DNA from: Pelomyxa schiedti
Lineage: Eukaryota > Evosea > Pelobiontida > Pelomyxidae
NCBI GenBank assembly: GCA_020536535.1
Contig: JAHLWZ010000800.1
Coordinates: 1 to 64,000 of the forward strand
Direction of reading: 5' to 3'
Length of the DNA: 64,000 bases
The position numbers were made by a program, and so were the translations under genes. A model generated the notes under the pieces. That model was not told the DNA's origin, did no database searches, and saw only the letters and a program-made list of their open reading frames with translations. How positions within the stretch are numbered: the stretch's first letter is position 1; every line of letters begins with the position of its first letter. Of the stretch, positions 11,227 through 24,100 are shown piece by piece.

Positions 11227-14200
11227 ATGGGGTCGACAACATCTGCACCTGCACCAAGTCAAACTACGGCTGCGACGACAGGCAGCACTGCGGCCACCGC
11301 TTCTACGACAACGGCTACGTCTGTGTGTAGATCTACTCATCCCGAGTTGGCACCGTGGTTAGAGAAAGCGACGTCTCTGATGATATTGCGTCGCGCGCTG
11401 GGCCCCGCGTACCCGATTCTTAAAGCGCAACTTCTTGGGCAGTTTGTGTCGGCGCTAATGGCTCTCCCTCCTCCTGCCGTAACGACCGCAACTACTCCTG
11501 AAGCTTTGAGCGCGGCGCTGGCTGTAATGCAGGAACAAGCGTTGGCTGCTCTGGCTGAAATTACGTTTATTACTGCCGAGGAAGTGGCAGAGGCGAGGGA
11601 CATTCTGAGACCCCCAGAAAAGCACCCTTGGGATTCTTTGACCGATCCTCACTTGGTATGAAATGAATGGAACCTAATTGTATTTTCTCACTGTTGATTG
11701 TAGGTGAGAACAATTGACGCACCAGTGGGCCCCAGTTTGGTGCCATTCTTTGACGAGACTGGGGATTTCTCCAGCGTAGCCCTCGATATAAGTGGGTCTA
11801 CAAGTGGTGCTATACTGGTGTGGAGCAAGGATATCGCCACTAGAATGTGCGGCAATCGAAAAGCACTGTTGGACAAGTGTATTGCTTGGGATGACCGCGC
11901 AAGCATTCAGAATATCGACAAGCTCGCTTCACGTGGTGGTACTAATCCATCAGTAGTTTTCGACGTCTTGGGACCCAATGTCCGATCACTGCTCATCACT
12001 ACTGATGGTGAAATTGGTACCTCAGAAGTAGCCTCCACAAGGAAGAGGATTAGTACACGCGAATCTCGCTTGACAAATATTCTTGCGGTACTGGTTGGAG
12101 GACGATCAGGGCTCCCGGCAGCGCTTAACCTCAGTGTGTTTGCCCCATTTTTCGAGCACTGCCGCAAAGTCGGTGGTGTGTTTGCACTGGTGCACCACTG
12201 TGGGTCTGAGGGACAAAAGCCCAAAATTTTGATGAAGACTGGCACCTTTTCCAGCACGCTTCCGGATCCCCCGAAGGAGTACACCAACGAAATCAAGTGG
12301 GACCAGATTCCTGATGTTGACCCATCGGTGTTTTCCTCTCTTATGGCGCCAGATAAACCAGCTGGAGCCCGTGTGGTAGTCCCTGGGCAGATTTCTCATA
12401 GGACTTTACTCAGATGCCCCATAAACGTTGCGGCGATGGCGGCCTCTCTTAAACAGAAAACTACTTGGTCGGATGAAGAACTTGAGCAGCTGGATAGCTT
12501 TGTATATGAAACACTTGTTGACCTAGCTGAAGCCGCGGAAGGAGAAGTCGTATCTCTAAATGCATTGCGAGATATTGCGCATATTTGGAAAAAGTTGAAA
12601 ACACTCCAAGCTGACAAAGAGCTAACTGCAGCATCCTCCAATGTGGAGCCCCTACTTAGGGAGTTTGAGACCCTCACACGTAAGGATAAGCGTACACCTG
12701 AGGATACTGCGAGACTAGCAGCTCTCACTGAGGAGCTTCTACCCCTACTTCAGAATCGGGATCTAAAACGAACTGAAATGCTTGAAAAGCCCACCCACTT
12801 CCACTCTGACTTGATGCAACAACTAGCTGACTTCGAGAAATCTTCACTCAATCAGCAAACGTTGGAGACTACAAATGACTTCAGCCTTGCTGCTCTTACC
12901 AAGATGAGCAATCGAGCTCGAAGAGCTCAAACAGTTCTTGCGCCTGAACGGCAGGATAAGTGGAAGGTAGATGTTGGAGAAACATGCAAATGCACCGACT
13001 GTGCTATCTGTTGCACTGGAGACCGTGTAGCAGCATTATTGCTTGTCAATCTGGCGGAAGCCGACCCACAAGCAGCGGCTTTTAACATGAGTGATGTTGC
13101 TTTGAACGACCCACTCTGCCTTGGTAGCCGTAATCTCGTTGCGGTACCAGCAGGAAACTTGTGCATGCCTTGCGCTTATGCATGCTATGCCCTAGGTCTC
13201 CATCCTCTCACGAGACAGCCTCTTTCCTCTGTTTTTGTCCTAGCTGATGCTGCGCATGCCGGGAACCGAAATCTTATGCGAAACGCCCTCTCACGCGCCT
13301 TCTTCTGTGGTAAGATGGTTGGCACCGAATTTCAGGTTCTACTATCGGTTGTGGATGCTCTAGAGCTCACTGGCAGATTCCCCCCGGAAGTTATCAAGTT
13401 TTTACAAAAAACAGCCCTAGTTCACTCCAGAGGTAACCTCTTCACTGAAGGGCTTGGAGAGACACTACCCCTAATCGAAGCCATGAACGCTTTGGTAACC
13501 TACCCTTTGGTTGAACTGCAACCTGAAAGTTGGTTGATCCCGCTCCGCAATAAGAGTGTAGAATCCATTGGCCTTATAACTCGCTCCGTTCTTGAGCATG
13601 TTAGCTATGATAGCCAATCAATACAACTCTGCCGAGGACTCCTTCGCAGAGCGTTCATAAAATATTTATGCAGTTCACTCATTTCAATTGGAAAAAGAAC
13701 GGATGGTGCCACCGAATTACAAAAAATACATAGGGAATTTGAGGCAGATTTGTACGATGTGAAGCCTAGTGGAATTCCCATTTTCAATTCAGAGCACCTT
13801 CCGATTCCTCAGTCATCGTTTACCCTTCAAGCACTCCTCGGTGGACCAGGAGGGATCTACGCAATGTTTAATGAATTCTCTCGTTTTTGCCGACGCGCCG
13901 GGCTTGAAGGAGAGCTATTTACAGCTGCCGAGCTAGCAATTATCTTTTCTTCATTGCTAAACTCGGTTGTGGAGAGAGGCGTTGGCGCGTGTGCTGTCAA
14001 TGTTGAAGCACTGTTGAAAAGTTTATGTTCTCGTGGAAAACCATTGGCGGCCATCTGGTTTTCTAGAAAAGGCGAGGAACCAACTGTGGAGGCTGCACTG
14101 AACTGTATCAGTCAGTCAGCTCCATATCAGGGTGTGCACTCAACCGAAGGTACAGCTCACCATGATGATTCCTGTTTCGCGTGCCATCTTTTCTCCTCGA

Positions 14201-14769
14201 CAGTGTCATCTTGTGTGAACTGTGGATTCTCATTTGTTAGTGACGACGATTGGAGGCTCCTACGCAGCGGTAAATTCACTGAACCGGCTCTCAAAAGAAT
14301 AGTTGACACTCTCGTCAACAACCGCCGAATTCATTGGGCTTCCGTGTACCACACTAAACCAACATGCAGCTATCCCACACGCACGTCATCCATTGCGTCT
14401 TGGCATAAAATTGCCAGAGAAACGGCCTTGAATCCTCGCTTCATTTCCCTCAAGAGACCAACAAGGGAAATGCTTGAGGAAATGCTGCACGCACTCAGGA
14501 TTGTTCCGGAAGACAGAAGAGGAGGCATTTACAACAGATACAATTCCCAGCGGTGCCTTCAGATACTGTGGGACTACATGAAACGCAAGAATGCACTTAC
14601 ACCGGCACAAGTTGCCAGGCTCTCCATACCAATGACTATTGAGGAAAGGTTAGTTGTGGAAGTTCAGGCTTATGCCTTGCCATCAGAGACTCATCACCAG
14701 TTTTGCTCTTTGGATGGCCTCACACAGGAAGAATTGGATGCAATTCTCCTTCCTACCTTCCACTCCTAG
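11227..14769 (+). CDS. 1164-aa von Willebrand A-like protein with Cys clusters
   Basis: The gene has two exons (11227-11655 and 11704-14769) with a 48-nt intron. The start MGSTTS fits an N-myristoylation signal. After about 140 Ala-rich helical residues, a vWA-like fold is suggested by DISGSTSG (MIDAS DxSxS, Asp about residue 171) and LLITTDGEIG about 90 residues on. A charged helical region follows, then a Cys cluster (CKCTDCAICC, near 12988-13017) and a later zinc-ribbon-like pair (CFAC, then CVNC, near 14173-14226). The C-terminal 200 residues are helical. I do not recognise the full-length family. vWA domains usually bind protein partners through a metal ion, so a scaffold role is an inference. 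It ends with a TAG. Confidence 0.75.
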
Positions 14770-15131
14770 ATGTTAACAACTTAACAACAAACCAAAAAAA
14801 ACGAAACACTTTTATGTACCAACAAAAACAAGTCAAGTTCAAGATCATGGTAATCACGAAACGGCAGTTGTCGTTTTCATTCAAATGGACATAATCAATT
14901 GTCATCACCCAAGGTATCAACAAATGAAGAGAGCCACGGGAGGGACGTTGTGCCCGAGTCCAACTTGTGGGAAGAAAAAATGAAAATCAGAACGTCCCGA
15001 CTTTTTTATACTCACGGCGATCGTATAGAATTGAAGTCTTTAGTCAATTCATCAGTCCACACAACTTTTCCCCGCTTAGAGTAAAAAGAGTGGAGAAGCG
15101 ACAAATTCGCTATTATGGGTCGGGGTTTGTT

Positions 15132-18100
15132 TCAATGAAACGCAAGGTGTTGCGGAATTACTACGGAATGAGGAGGACCGAGAGGAGAACCGGCAGTGAC
15201 CGGACCAAGAACTTTGACTGTGAGGGTGCCGGAATGTGTGTAGGTAGTCAACCTGGTAAAATTTGAGTGTGAGAAGATGGAACAGTCTGTAAATGGGGTG
15301 CGGAATGGAATGGAACGGAACGCACTTGGATTTCTTTTCTTCGTCAATGAGAATGAACGGACCGGGGAGTGGTTGCTCTTGAGAGAGCTCCCTGAGGGTG
15401 GTCGTGCATCCTCCAAGGAAGTCCGCTGCACCCCCGGGATCGTAGTCATAGATAGCCAACTTGATGGGTGAATCCATTCCTCCACACTGCATGATGTTCA
15501 CGCAAACTGGCGCAAAAACGGGAGCCAAGTCTTGTGTGTGCACCTCCGTCGAGGCAATGACAGTGTTGGTATCCTCTTTTATAAGCTGGAGGAATGGGTC
15601 TGCAACGTGATTTATTTTGTATTATGTGACATTGTTTTTGGGCTATTTTACCACACAGTCCAACCAAGTCGTCACTTCTTGGTAATTCTGAAGCGGAAAA
15701 CTGTATTTGATAACCAGTGATGGCGTAAAGAAGTGGAGCGCAGGAATCCACCACAAGGTACACATGTGAGGGCCTTTGTTGTGCAGATGCAACTCAGAAA
15801 AAAAAAAAGTTGATAAATTCAAAACCTGGAATGCGTTGATGAAGAGTGCACTTTGGCTGAAGAGCAAACGCCAACATAAGAAAGATTCCGTAGATTGGTG
15901 TGTATGTCCTTGCAGTGTGGAATACTAATGTCTAGAGGTGTTTCAAGGCTGTGAATACCTTCAAATGGTATGGTAATCTCAAGTTGCTGATCCTTATTAT
16001 TGTGTATTAATTTCACGATGAATTAATCGAAACGTACAGGGAAAAATGGTGTCCTCAAAATATGGCTTTTGGCACCAGTGCTTGAGATTCCTATGATCTT
16101 AAAATCTCCCCCTAATGTAGAAATAAACGGAGAGGAAATAGAACCGACAAACCGGATAGTGACTCGGGAGATGAAGGGACAACAACTCTGCATGATAAAC
16201 GGTATGCCGACGCATTATATACTTCAGGGGGTGCATTCACGAGAGGAGAAATATCAAGTTGAAGACAGCCGGAGTTAGTGTACATAGGTATGCTTGATTC
16301 CATGAGTGGAAGAGGAAAACCGAAAAGAACAAACTGTGATCGCTTCTTGTTGATGAGAGTGCCAGACCACAGGCCAAAGAGCATATCTCTGTAGCCATAT
16401 CGTGCTTTTCCTATCTGAGTCCGCACATTATTTTTGAACGAGTATACACAGACCTATGAGTATTTCATGAGATAATCAGAACTCCTAGGAAGTAATAAGG
16501 TAACCTTGAAAAAACAAGTTGTCAGAGTGGATGCAAAGGAAGAAGGCCACAGTTTAAAAGGTTTCCAATCTGGTGTTGTACCATCAACAAGCTCAGATCT
16601 ACATTATGTGACTATCAGAAATACTCGTTGTCGAAATTTTCTGACTAATCGAACCTATGCACCAGCACAGCTGGTTGTCCCGGACTCTGCATGTGAATTT
16701 CAAACCAAGTATCAGACTTAGTGTCAAGCTTGATACCCTTGGGTCTGTTGTGCATTAGGTACGATATATCTTTTATTTAGTACTGTATGGAAAATGCAGC
16801 ATAGGTGGGAAGTTGTGGCAGTGCAGTTAAATGCTCTGAAGAGAGTAGACGGAAGCCGCCAGCTGAGCTTGACACGGAAATGGATTCAGGTTTTACAGCA
16901 TAGGTGAAGGGAGTAAAGAGGCACTCCCTCAGAGTAATTTGAAACTGGCCAATCAAATCACTTGTCCCATCCTTTTTTTTTTAAGGAAAAAGGAAGACAG
17001 GTGAAATACAAACCTTAAATCGGTTGTGGCACTTAATAGAAAACGGTGTATCCCACCCACCAACGTCAATAGGTGAAATATCAAACGGTGCCCACGAATT
17101 GTCTGGTGAAGGCTTACTGCGGTGGAGTAATAAACGGTCCGCATCAAGATGAGAAAAGACTTCGAAATAAGGTGCTGAAAGCACTGTTAGCTCCCCAGAA
17201 AATAGTATTTCATACCAGCTGAGCCAGTGAGTCTTGTTTTTTTCAGAGCAACTCCACCACATGTTATTCGCAGAGCAACAGGAAGTTCTGGTACCGTCAT
17301 TTGAAGTGGTGTGACTTGATCAATAGAGAAGCAACCGCTCCTAAAATACAAAAAAAAAGTGGATGAGATGGATCAAAAAACGGGGAAAGAAACGTGGTGA
17401 GGGCATTATCAGTATAAAGGGCCTCTTGGACATTCCCAAAGGACCATTCCCGTAGTGTACTTGTTAGTGATCCAATAAGATCATGAGAGCCGTCTTAATT
17501 TCACAGGTTAATGGTACAACAAAAAAAAGTGGAAACATGACTCACCTGCATCTGCATCAAACACAGATACCCCAAAGCTTTTATCAACGGGAACTGTACT
17601 GGTATTTACTACAAAAGGTGCCCATGTTGGGTTGAGGGACTTCAGGATCACCTCCGACCGGTAGAGTGGGATTTGTTTGCGGGTGGTTGTGCTCCCGGCT
17701 GGTGATAGTTGAGTAACTGGAACTTCCGCAAAAAAGATGAAAAAGGGGTCTGGGTAGTATGAGAAACTATCTGAAACAAGTATTCAGATTACCCGACTTT
17801 CCAGAGAGATCCTTTGCTGCCAATTTCCTGCCAGATACTGTTATCTTGAAGGCTGGAGCACTAAGTATGGAAGTTGTGGTATTTTCTATAGGCATAAGTT
17901 TTCGGATAGTAAGGCCACCCGAGTTTCTTCCAAGGACTTCACCCCTGGTAACCATGTCAGAAATGTAACTAGATTTTGTTGCTCACTTGAGGGGTACAGT
18001 AACATCATTATAAACTAGGTCACGTAACGTTAACTTCACGTTGCCAATTTGTTCGTGTGAGCCATCTTGGAAGAATAAGAATTGACTTAAGTGGGTGTGA

Positions 18101-21100
18101 ACAACCAGCATCCCAGTCATAGACAATGACAGTGAAGACTCCGTCTAATCCATTCAAGTCGGCTAGGTTTACTTGGAAGGACTTCCATTCAGGATTTAAA
18201 TTTTTAGTTATGACCTCAGACCTAGGTATACATTAAAAAGCACCAAAATGTGAAAGAAACCTAAAAATGGTAACAGAAGTGACAATCTTAAAGAAGGGAT
18301 CTGTATGTTATTAGGATCTGTCAGGTCATCTTGAAAAAAGAGTACCAGATTTTCCATTTGCATCTTTGCTGCTAAGCTTTGCAGCAGAAAATTTCATGCC
18401 AAACGCAGGAGGAGGTTCGTTTGTTGGTTCTCCATTCCTAAAGAAAAGACACTTCGCCTGCGATAGAGGTGATATTTCTTCCAAACAGAAGGCAGCATTA
18501 CTATTGATTGCATTAAAGTTTTCCCTTAAAAAAAGAACTGAAAACCTGTCAGAAATCTGAATGCCTGTCGCACTTGTGAGAGGGAAGGAAAACCCACCAC
18601 AGAGCAAATCAATCAGCATCAACTCGACACCGCCAACTTCTTTATGTGCTCCATTGGTTGAGTAGTGAGAAACTCTTAAATTCTCGTGAGTTATGGAAAA
18701 GTGACGCTAAAGAATTCACAACTTACCTAAAACGAAGAGAGGACTCGGGAGATCCAAAATCTTCTAAATCGATTTGGAATGGTGACCAAGTGCCTCCAAA
18801 TGCTGTGCCTCTCGCCTGCGTGGCAAAGATAACTTCACTTCGGTAAATCAATTTTGGGTCCTTGAAAACTTCCAGAAATACACCTTTCCCTAAATGGCAT
18901 TTTTTTTAAAAAAAAGGGACAAAGGAGACGTACCTTTTCTGGGTTGAAGATGCGAAATACCAAACTTTATTTGGTAGGACACAGAATAATTCTTTTCTGG
19001 GGCTATTGGAAGACCTTCCACATTGCTGAAGCAAAATCCCCCTTTGCTATTAAATCTTCCTTAGTATACATTCAAGTAACGCCCAATTGTAGTTACTTTG
19101 AAGAGCCGTCTTCCAGAGGAATCCTGAAGTCCCCAAATAAGAGGTCATGCACACGAAAACCAGCTTTGCCTATCAAGTCATGTCCTCCATCCTGCGGTCG
19201 TTAGTTGCACCTCAAAGTGGGAATAGAGTATTTACAGCATCCCAGTCGTAAACTTCAACTTCAAGATATGTATTGTGTCCCTCTCTGGCTTCAATGTCAT
19301 ATGACTTCCATGAGGGATTACAATTTTTGGGTACAACTAAGGAGAAATCAGTAAAAAATACGCCGGTTGGCTGATACCTTCACTCCGGTAAATCGGAACG
19401 TGTGTACGCTTGCCTTCATTTGACTTCATGTATAAAACAAAGAAAGGATCTGAAGAGCATAAGGGAATACAAAAGCAGTAAGGTGGAGTTGGTTTGACAC
19501 CAGATTTTCCGTTGGCGTCTTTAGCAGCAAGATGTAGGGCAAATGAAGATAGCCGGTAGGCAGGGAAATAAGGCAAGGAAAAAACTTGAGTGACAGGGTG
19601 CACTTCTTCTATGCACAGAGCCATTCTGGGTTGAGTTAGAACTATTTTTATCTGACCTTGGGGGTTTTGACCTTTCCAAGAGGTGATGTCTGTACGGACC
19701 AAATGTCCAGTGTCTCAAGGTTGTTGATATACTGCCCAGTGAAATGTGTGCTCCAATTTGACTGAACTTGAAAACCCGCACAGAGAAATTATCATCGAGT
19801 CCACCAATATCTGTGATGGTTGACCAATGTATAGGAGAGAAAGCATTTACCTGCTACGTTGAGTGTAAATTCTTTCCAAGAAGGATCCTTTCTAGTTACT
19901 CTAGAAGATCTAAATAAAAGTTTTGTATGATTGTGGACCTCAAAAAAGTACTCTGTGACGGATCAGAATAGAAGATGATCAGATATGTTTACCCTCTTCC
20001 GTAGCATGAGGAAGGTTTGGCGCTGGGGCATTGGCAAGAGCAAGGCTTACGCCTACGGCAATGGGTACGACCTGTGGTGGGGGTGGAGCAACGGGAACCA
20101 CATTGTCGATACAAAATGAGCCTTGTCTGTTGGAAGACTTTTTCGACAGTCCATATTGCCACGGTCCTAACAAAAGCTCCCTGAGAGAGTGAATCTTTTT
20201 TACATTCCTGTGGAAAATACCTGAATGTAACTTTCATGTTACCTATTAAATCGTGATGACCATTGGAATCCTACGTTGGTGTTGATGTTAATTCGGAAAA
20301 AGTGGAACACACCCAATCGAAAACTTTAATCTTAATATGTGAATCCACCCCTCCTAAGGAAGTGATATCAAGCAGGAAGGGTTCCCAGGAAGGGTTGAGA
20401 TTCTTATGAACAACTGAAGACCTGTGAATAAGGATTTTTTGCTTTCCAAGCAAAGTCCCATACACCTCAAAAAACGGGTCTGCAAATAAGATTGGCAGTT
20501 GGTTTAAGTAATAATAATGCACCTGAACTTAGAGAAATGTCGCATACAGGCAAGTGGTGCGCACTTGCCGTGACTTGAATAGCTAGTGGTATTTGCTTAG
20601 GTATAACTACATCACTGAGAACAACTTTGTCAACAGAGAACGCTCCACTAGATCTGTTTTTCTCATGACAAGATTATTTTTACACCTCATTTCATACGAA
20701 GTTATTCCAGAGGATTTCACAGCAAACTGACATGGAGTAAAAAGCCATTCACGAAGTGTTGTTTTTGCAGAGCCGATAATATCATGTGAACCCTCTTATT
20801 AACATGAAAATGAAAGTATCATAAACAATGTGAGGTACTTAGATCAGAGTCAAACACTTCCACAATAATTTTTTTGTCTTCACTGGTTATATCAGCCAAG
20901 TTGAGTGAGAATTCACCCCAAGAAGGACTGGTTGTTCGGTGGATAACTTCGGATCTGTATAATATTACCCTGTGAGAGTACCCAGTTGGCTTCCCTCTGA
21001 GAATAAAGTAAGGATCTGTACTAGGGTTATTCCTCACTTTCGTAGTAAGAGACTACCAGAGGAAAGATTGATATCACGGAATGCCAGTTTTGCTGCACTA

Positions 21101-24100
21101 GTTTTAATTACTACGGAGGAAAAGCGTGGTTTGATGATTGGCTGAGAGTTGAAAGTGAGTCGATCAACAGAAAATGCACCTGCTGACCTAATTGTGCTTA
21201 GTTACCAGTATTTCAAATGAAATACATACATGGGGGAAGAAGGGGAGTAAAGGCCAAATTGGAAAGGTATGAAGAGCCACTCCCTCAAGGTGGTCTCAAA
21301 TTTGCCAATCATGTCGTGAGTGCCATCTAAAAGCCAGTTTAAGATACATTTTCTCTTTAAAAAGGGTACCTGCGTCCCAATCCCAAACAGTAACAGTAAA
21401 TTTTGTATCCAGGTCAGTGAAGTCGCCGTAGTTAAGAGCAAACGGTTTCCATATAGGGTTTTTATTAGCAAGCATAACCTCCGACCGATAAATTGTGATT
21501 GGCTTTTTCATTCCTGGGGGTGTGGCCTTGATAACAAAGAAGGGATCTAGACAGAGTCATTGGAACGGAAAAGGTACTCGGCAGATAAAAGAACCTGAGG
21601 ATCCAGAGATATCACATGCCCTGAGTTTAGCTGCACTTGCTTCTACAGAGAGCGACCCAAACGTAGGAATAGTGTAAGGTTGATTTTGGGGAGTAACGCT
21701 GTTCACGGAAAAAGCACCAGAAGTTCTTCAGAGAAATTTCCTTAGTGAGAAAAAGACCATTGTTAATTACATACACGGAACTCCCTTTGGTGTAAAGACC
21801 AAATTGGTACGGCAAAAAGAAGAATTCACGTAAGGATACTTTGGCCTTTCCAATGAGGTCATGACCTCCATCTAAAAGATCATAAGAAGTGAAATTACAC
21901 AGTGGCATACCGGCGTCCCAATCCCACACAGCAATAGTGAACCGTGTATCAATGTTGATGACGTCACATAGATTAAGCCCAAATGGCTTCCAGACTGGCT
22001 CTTTGTTTGAATGTATAATCTCAGATCGAAAGAGGGTGATTTTTTTGTGGTGAGCTGTAGGCTTTGCTTTTACAACAAAAAAGGGGTCTGAGGAAATAAA
22101 TGAGGGACCAAAAAGGTGGATAAGATACTAACCTGAAGAACCAGAAGGGTCACGTGATGCTAACTTCATAGCACTGGCCTGTATCAAAAGAGATTCAAAA
22201 GATGGTCTGACATATTCTTGAGTCAACAGGGTTATCTTATCAACTGAGAAGCCTCCACATGATCTGAGTGAAAAAGTAAGTTGGGGTGGTAAAGAGAAAT
22301 TGTACATTGAAGATGAGGAGCTGTGAATACTAAATAAGTAGGGTGTGAATAACCACTCTCTCAAAGTGGTACGAGCAGACCCAATGAGATCATGACCTCC
22401 ATCTAAAAATGGAACTATTAGCCAGAAATCACACTATTTGTCAAATACCAGTATCCCAATCCCACACAGACACAGTAAACTCTGTATCTGCGTTTTTCAA
22501 GTCCTTTAAGTTCAAAGCAAAAGCTTTGAAAGTGGGGTTCAGGTTTGAGTGAATGACTTCCGATCTGTACAATGTGACAGGCGCATTGCAACCAGGAGGA
22601 GAGGCCGAAACAACGAAGTAGGGGTCTTGATACACATGAGAAAAATGGGACATAAATGGAATATACCAGATTTTCCATTTAGATCTCTAGCCGCGAGCTT
22701 TGTGGCACTGGCAGAAACCTCAACTGAGGCAAATACTGGCCATGATACTGGCTCGGGAACAGCCTCCACTTTGTCAATACAGAATGCACCATTGGACTTT
22801 CTTGTTGTAAGAACAGCGTCACAGGGAATGCCATATCTAAATGGCCCAATCATAACGTCCCGCAAACATATCTTGATCCTCCCAATGGTATCATGTGCTC
22901 CGTCTATTGTTATTGTTGAGGGTACATCTTGAAGGAGGTTGTATTACTGGCATCCCAGTCATAGATGTTTATTTCTATTTGGGAGTCTATCCCTTTCACA
23001 TCGGCGATATTGATAATACAAGGACTCCAGACTGCAAAAAAAATTAGTAGTTGCTGGCGGAAAAAAATGCTATACTTGGATTCAGCTCCTTTTTCACAAC
23101 TTCCGAACGGTATATGGTAACATTTTTTGAAGAACCCGGTGGCTGTCCCAAAATGGAAAAGAAAGGGTCACTCTTCCCAAGTGGGCCATCTTTAGCTATT
23201 AGATTGTATGCTGAGCAATAAAGCTAGAAGCCATTAGAAAACAAATCAACCTAAAAAAGGTAACCTTAATGGCTGGAGGAATGACTAATGGTTCAGGACT
23301 GAATGTAAGAGGTTCCAACTTATTGCACACGAAGGCACCACGTCTAAAGTCAAGTAAGAGAAGTAAAGATGAAAACTAGTACGATCTGCTACTGGAGGCA
23401 AGGAGTGGATGTCTAAATGGTCCCAAACTTTATGTTGTATATTAAATATCAAAGCAATAAAAAGGGAAGGGCATTACCACCAATCTCTTAAAGTTATTTT
23501 GCATTCCCCCACCTTTATTTATTAGTCAATAGGGAATATTTGACTGGCTTACCAAGTCGTGAGTCCCGTCTTTATCAAAGTCCTGTAAAAAATGAGTCCA
23601 TAGAAGGTTTTATTTACTGACTCATACCCATACTTCCACGTAAAACTGGGCATCAAGAGCTTGAAAGAGTTAGGGCATGAAGTTTAAGTCTAGTATTGCC
23701 ACACTTTTGATCAATGTCGTGTCTAAAACAAAACTGTTCCACACTGGCTGTGTACTCTTGTTAATGACCTCCGATCTGTAAATGGGTATGTGCGTGTCTC
23801 TGAAAGGCACCTTAACAACAAAGAAGGGATCTGAAAAGATTAAATGTGGTTGTAAAGAGTTGATGTAGAAAAGAACCCGAGGGTGTGGGCATCCCTGTTG
23901 CCGAGACATCAAGTTTAGCAATTTTGTCTCCACAAACCTCCAATCTGTATGAGGGTGCAAATATGGGTAAGGCCGGACCAGAAGGTATAATTTCAAGTTT
24001 GTCCACAGAGAAAGACCCCTTAGATGACCCGTCCTGGAAGACTGCTTGCTGATAGGGACCTGAAATTTATACAGGTTTTTCACTCTTTCTACTTAGATGA

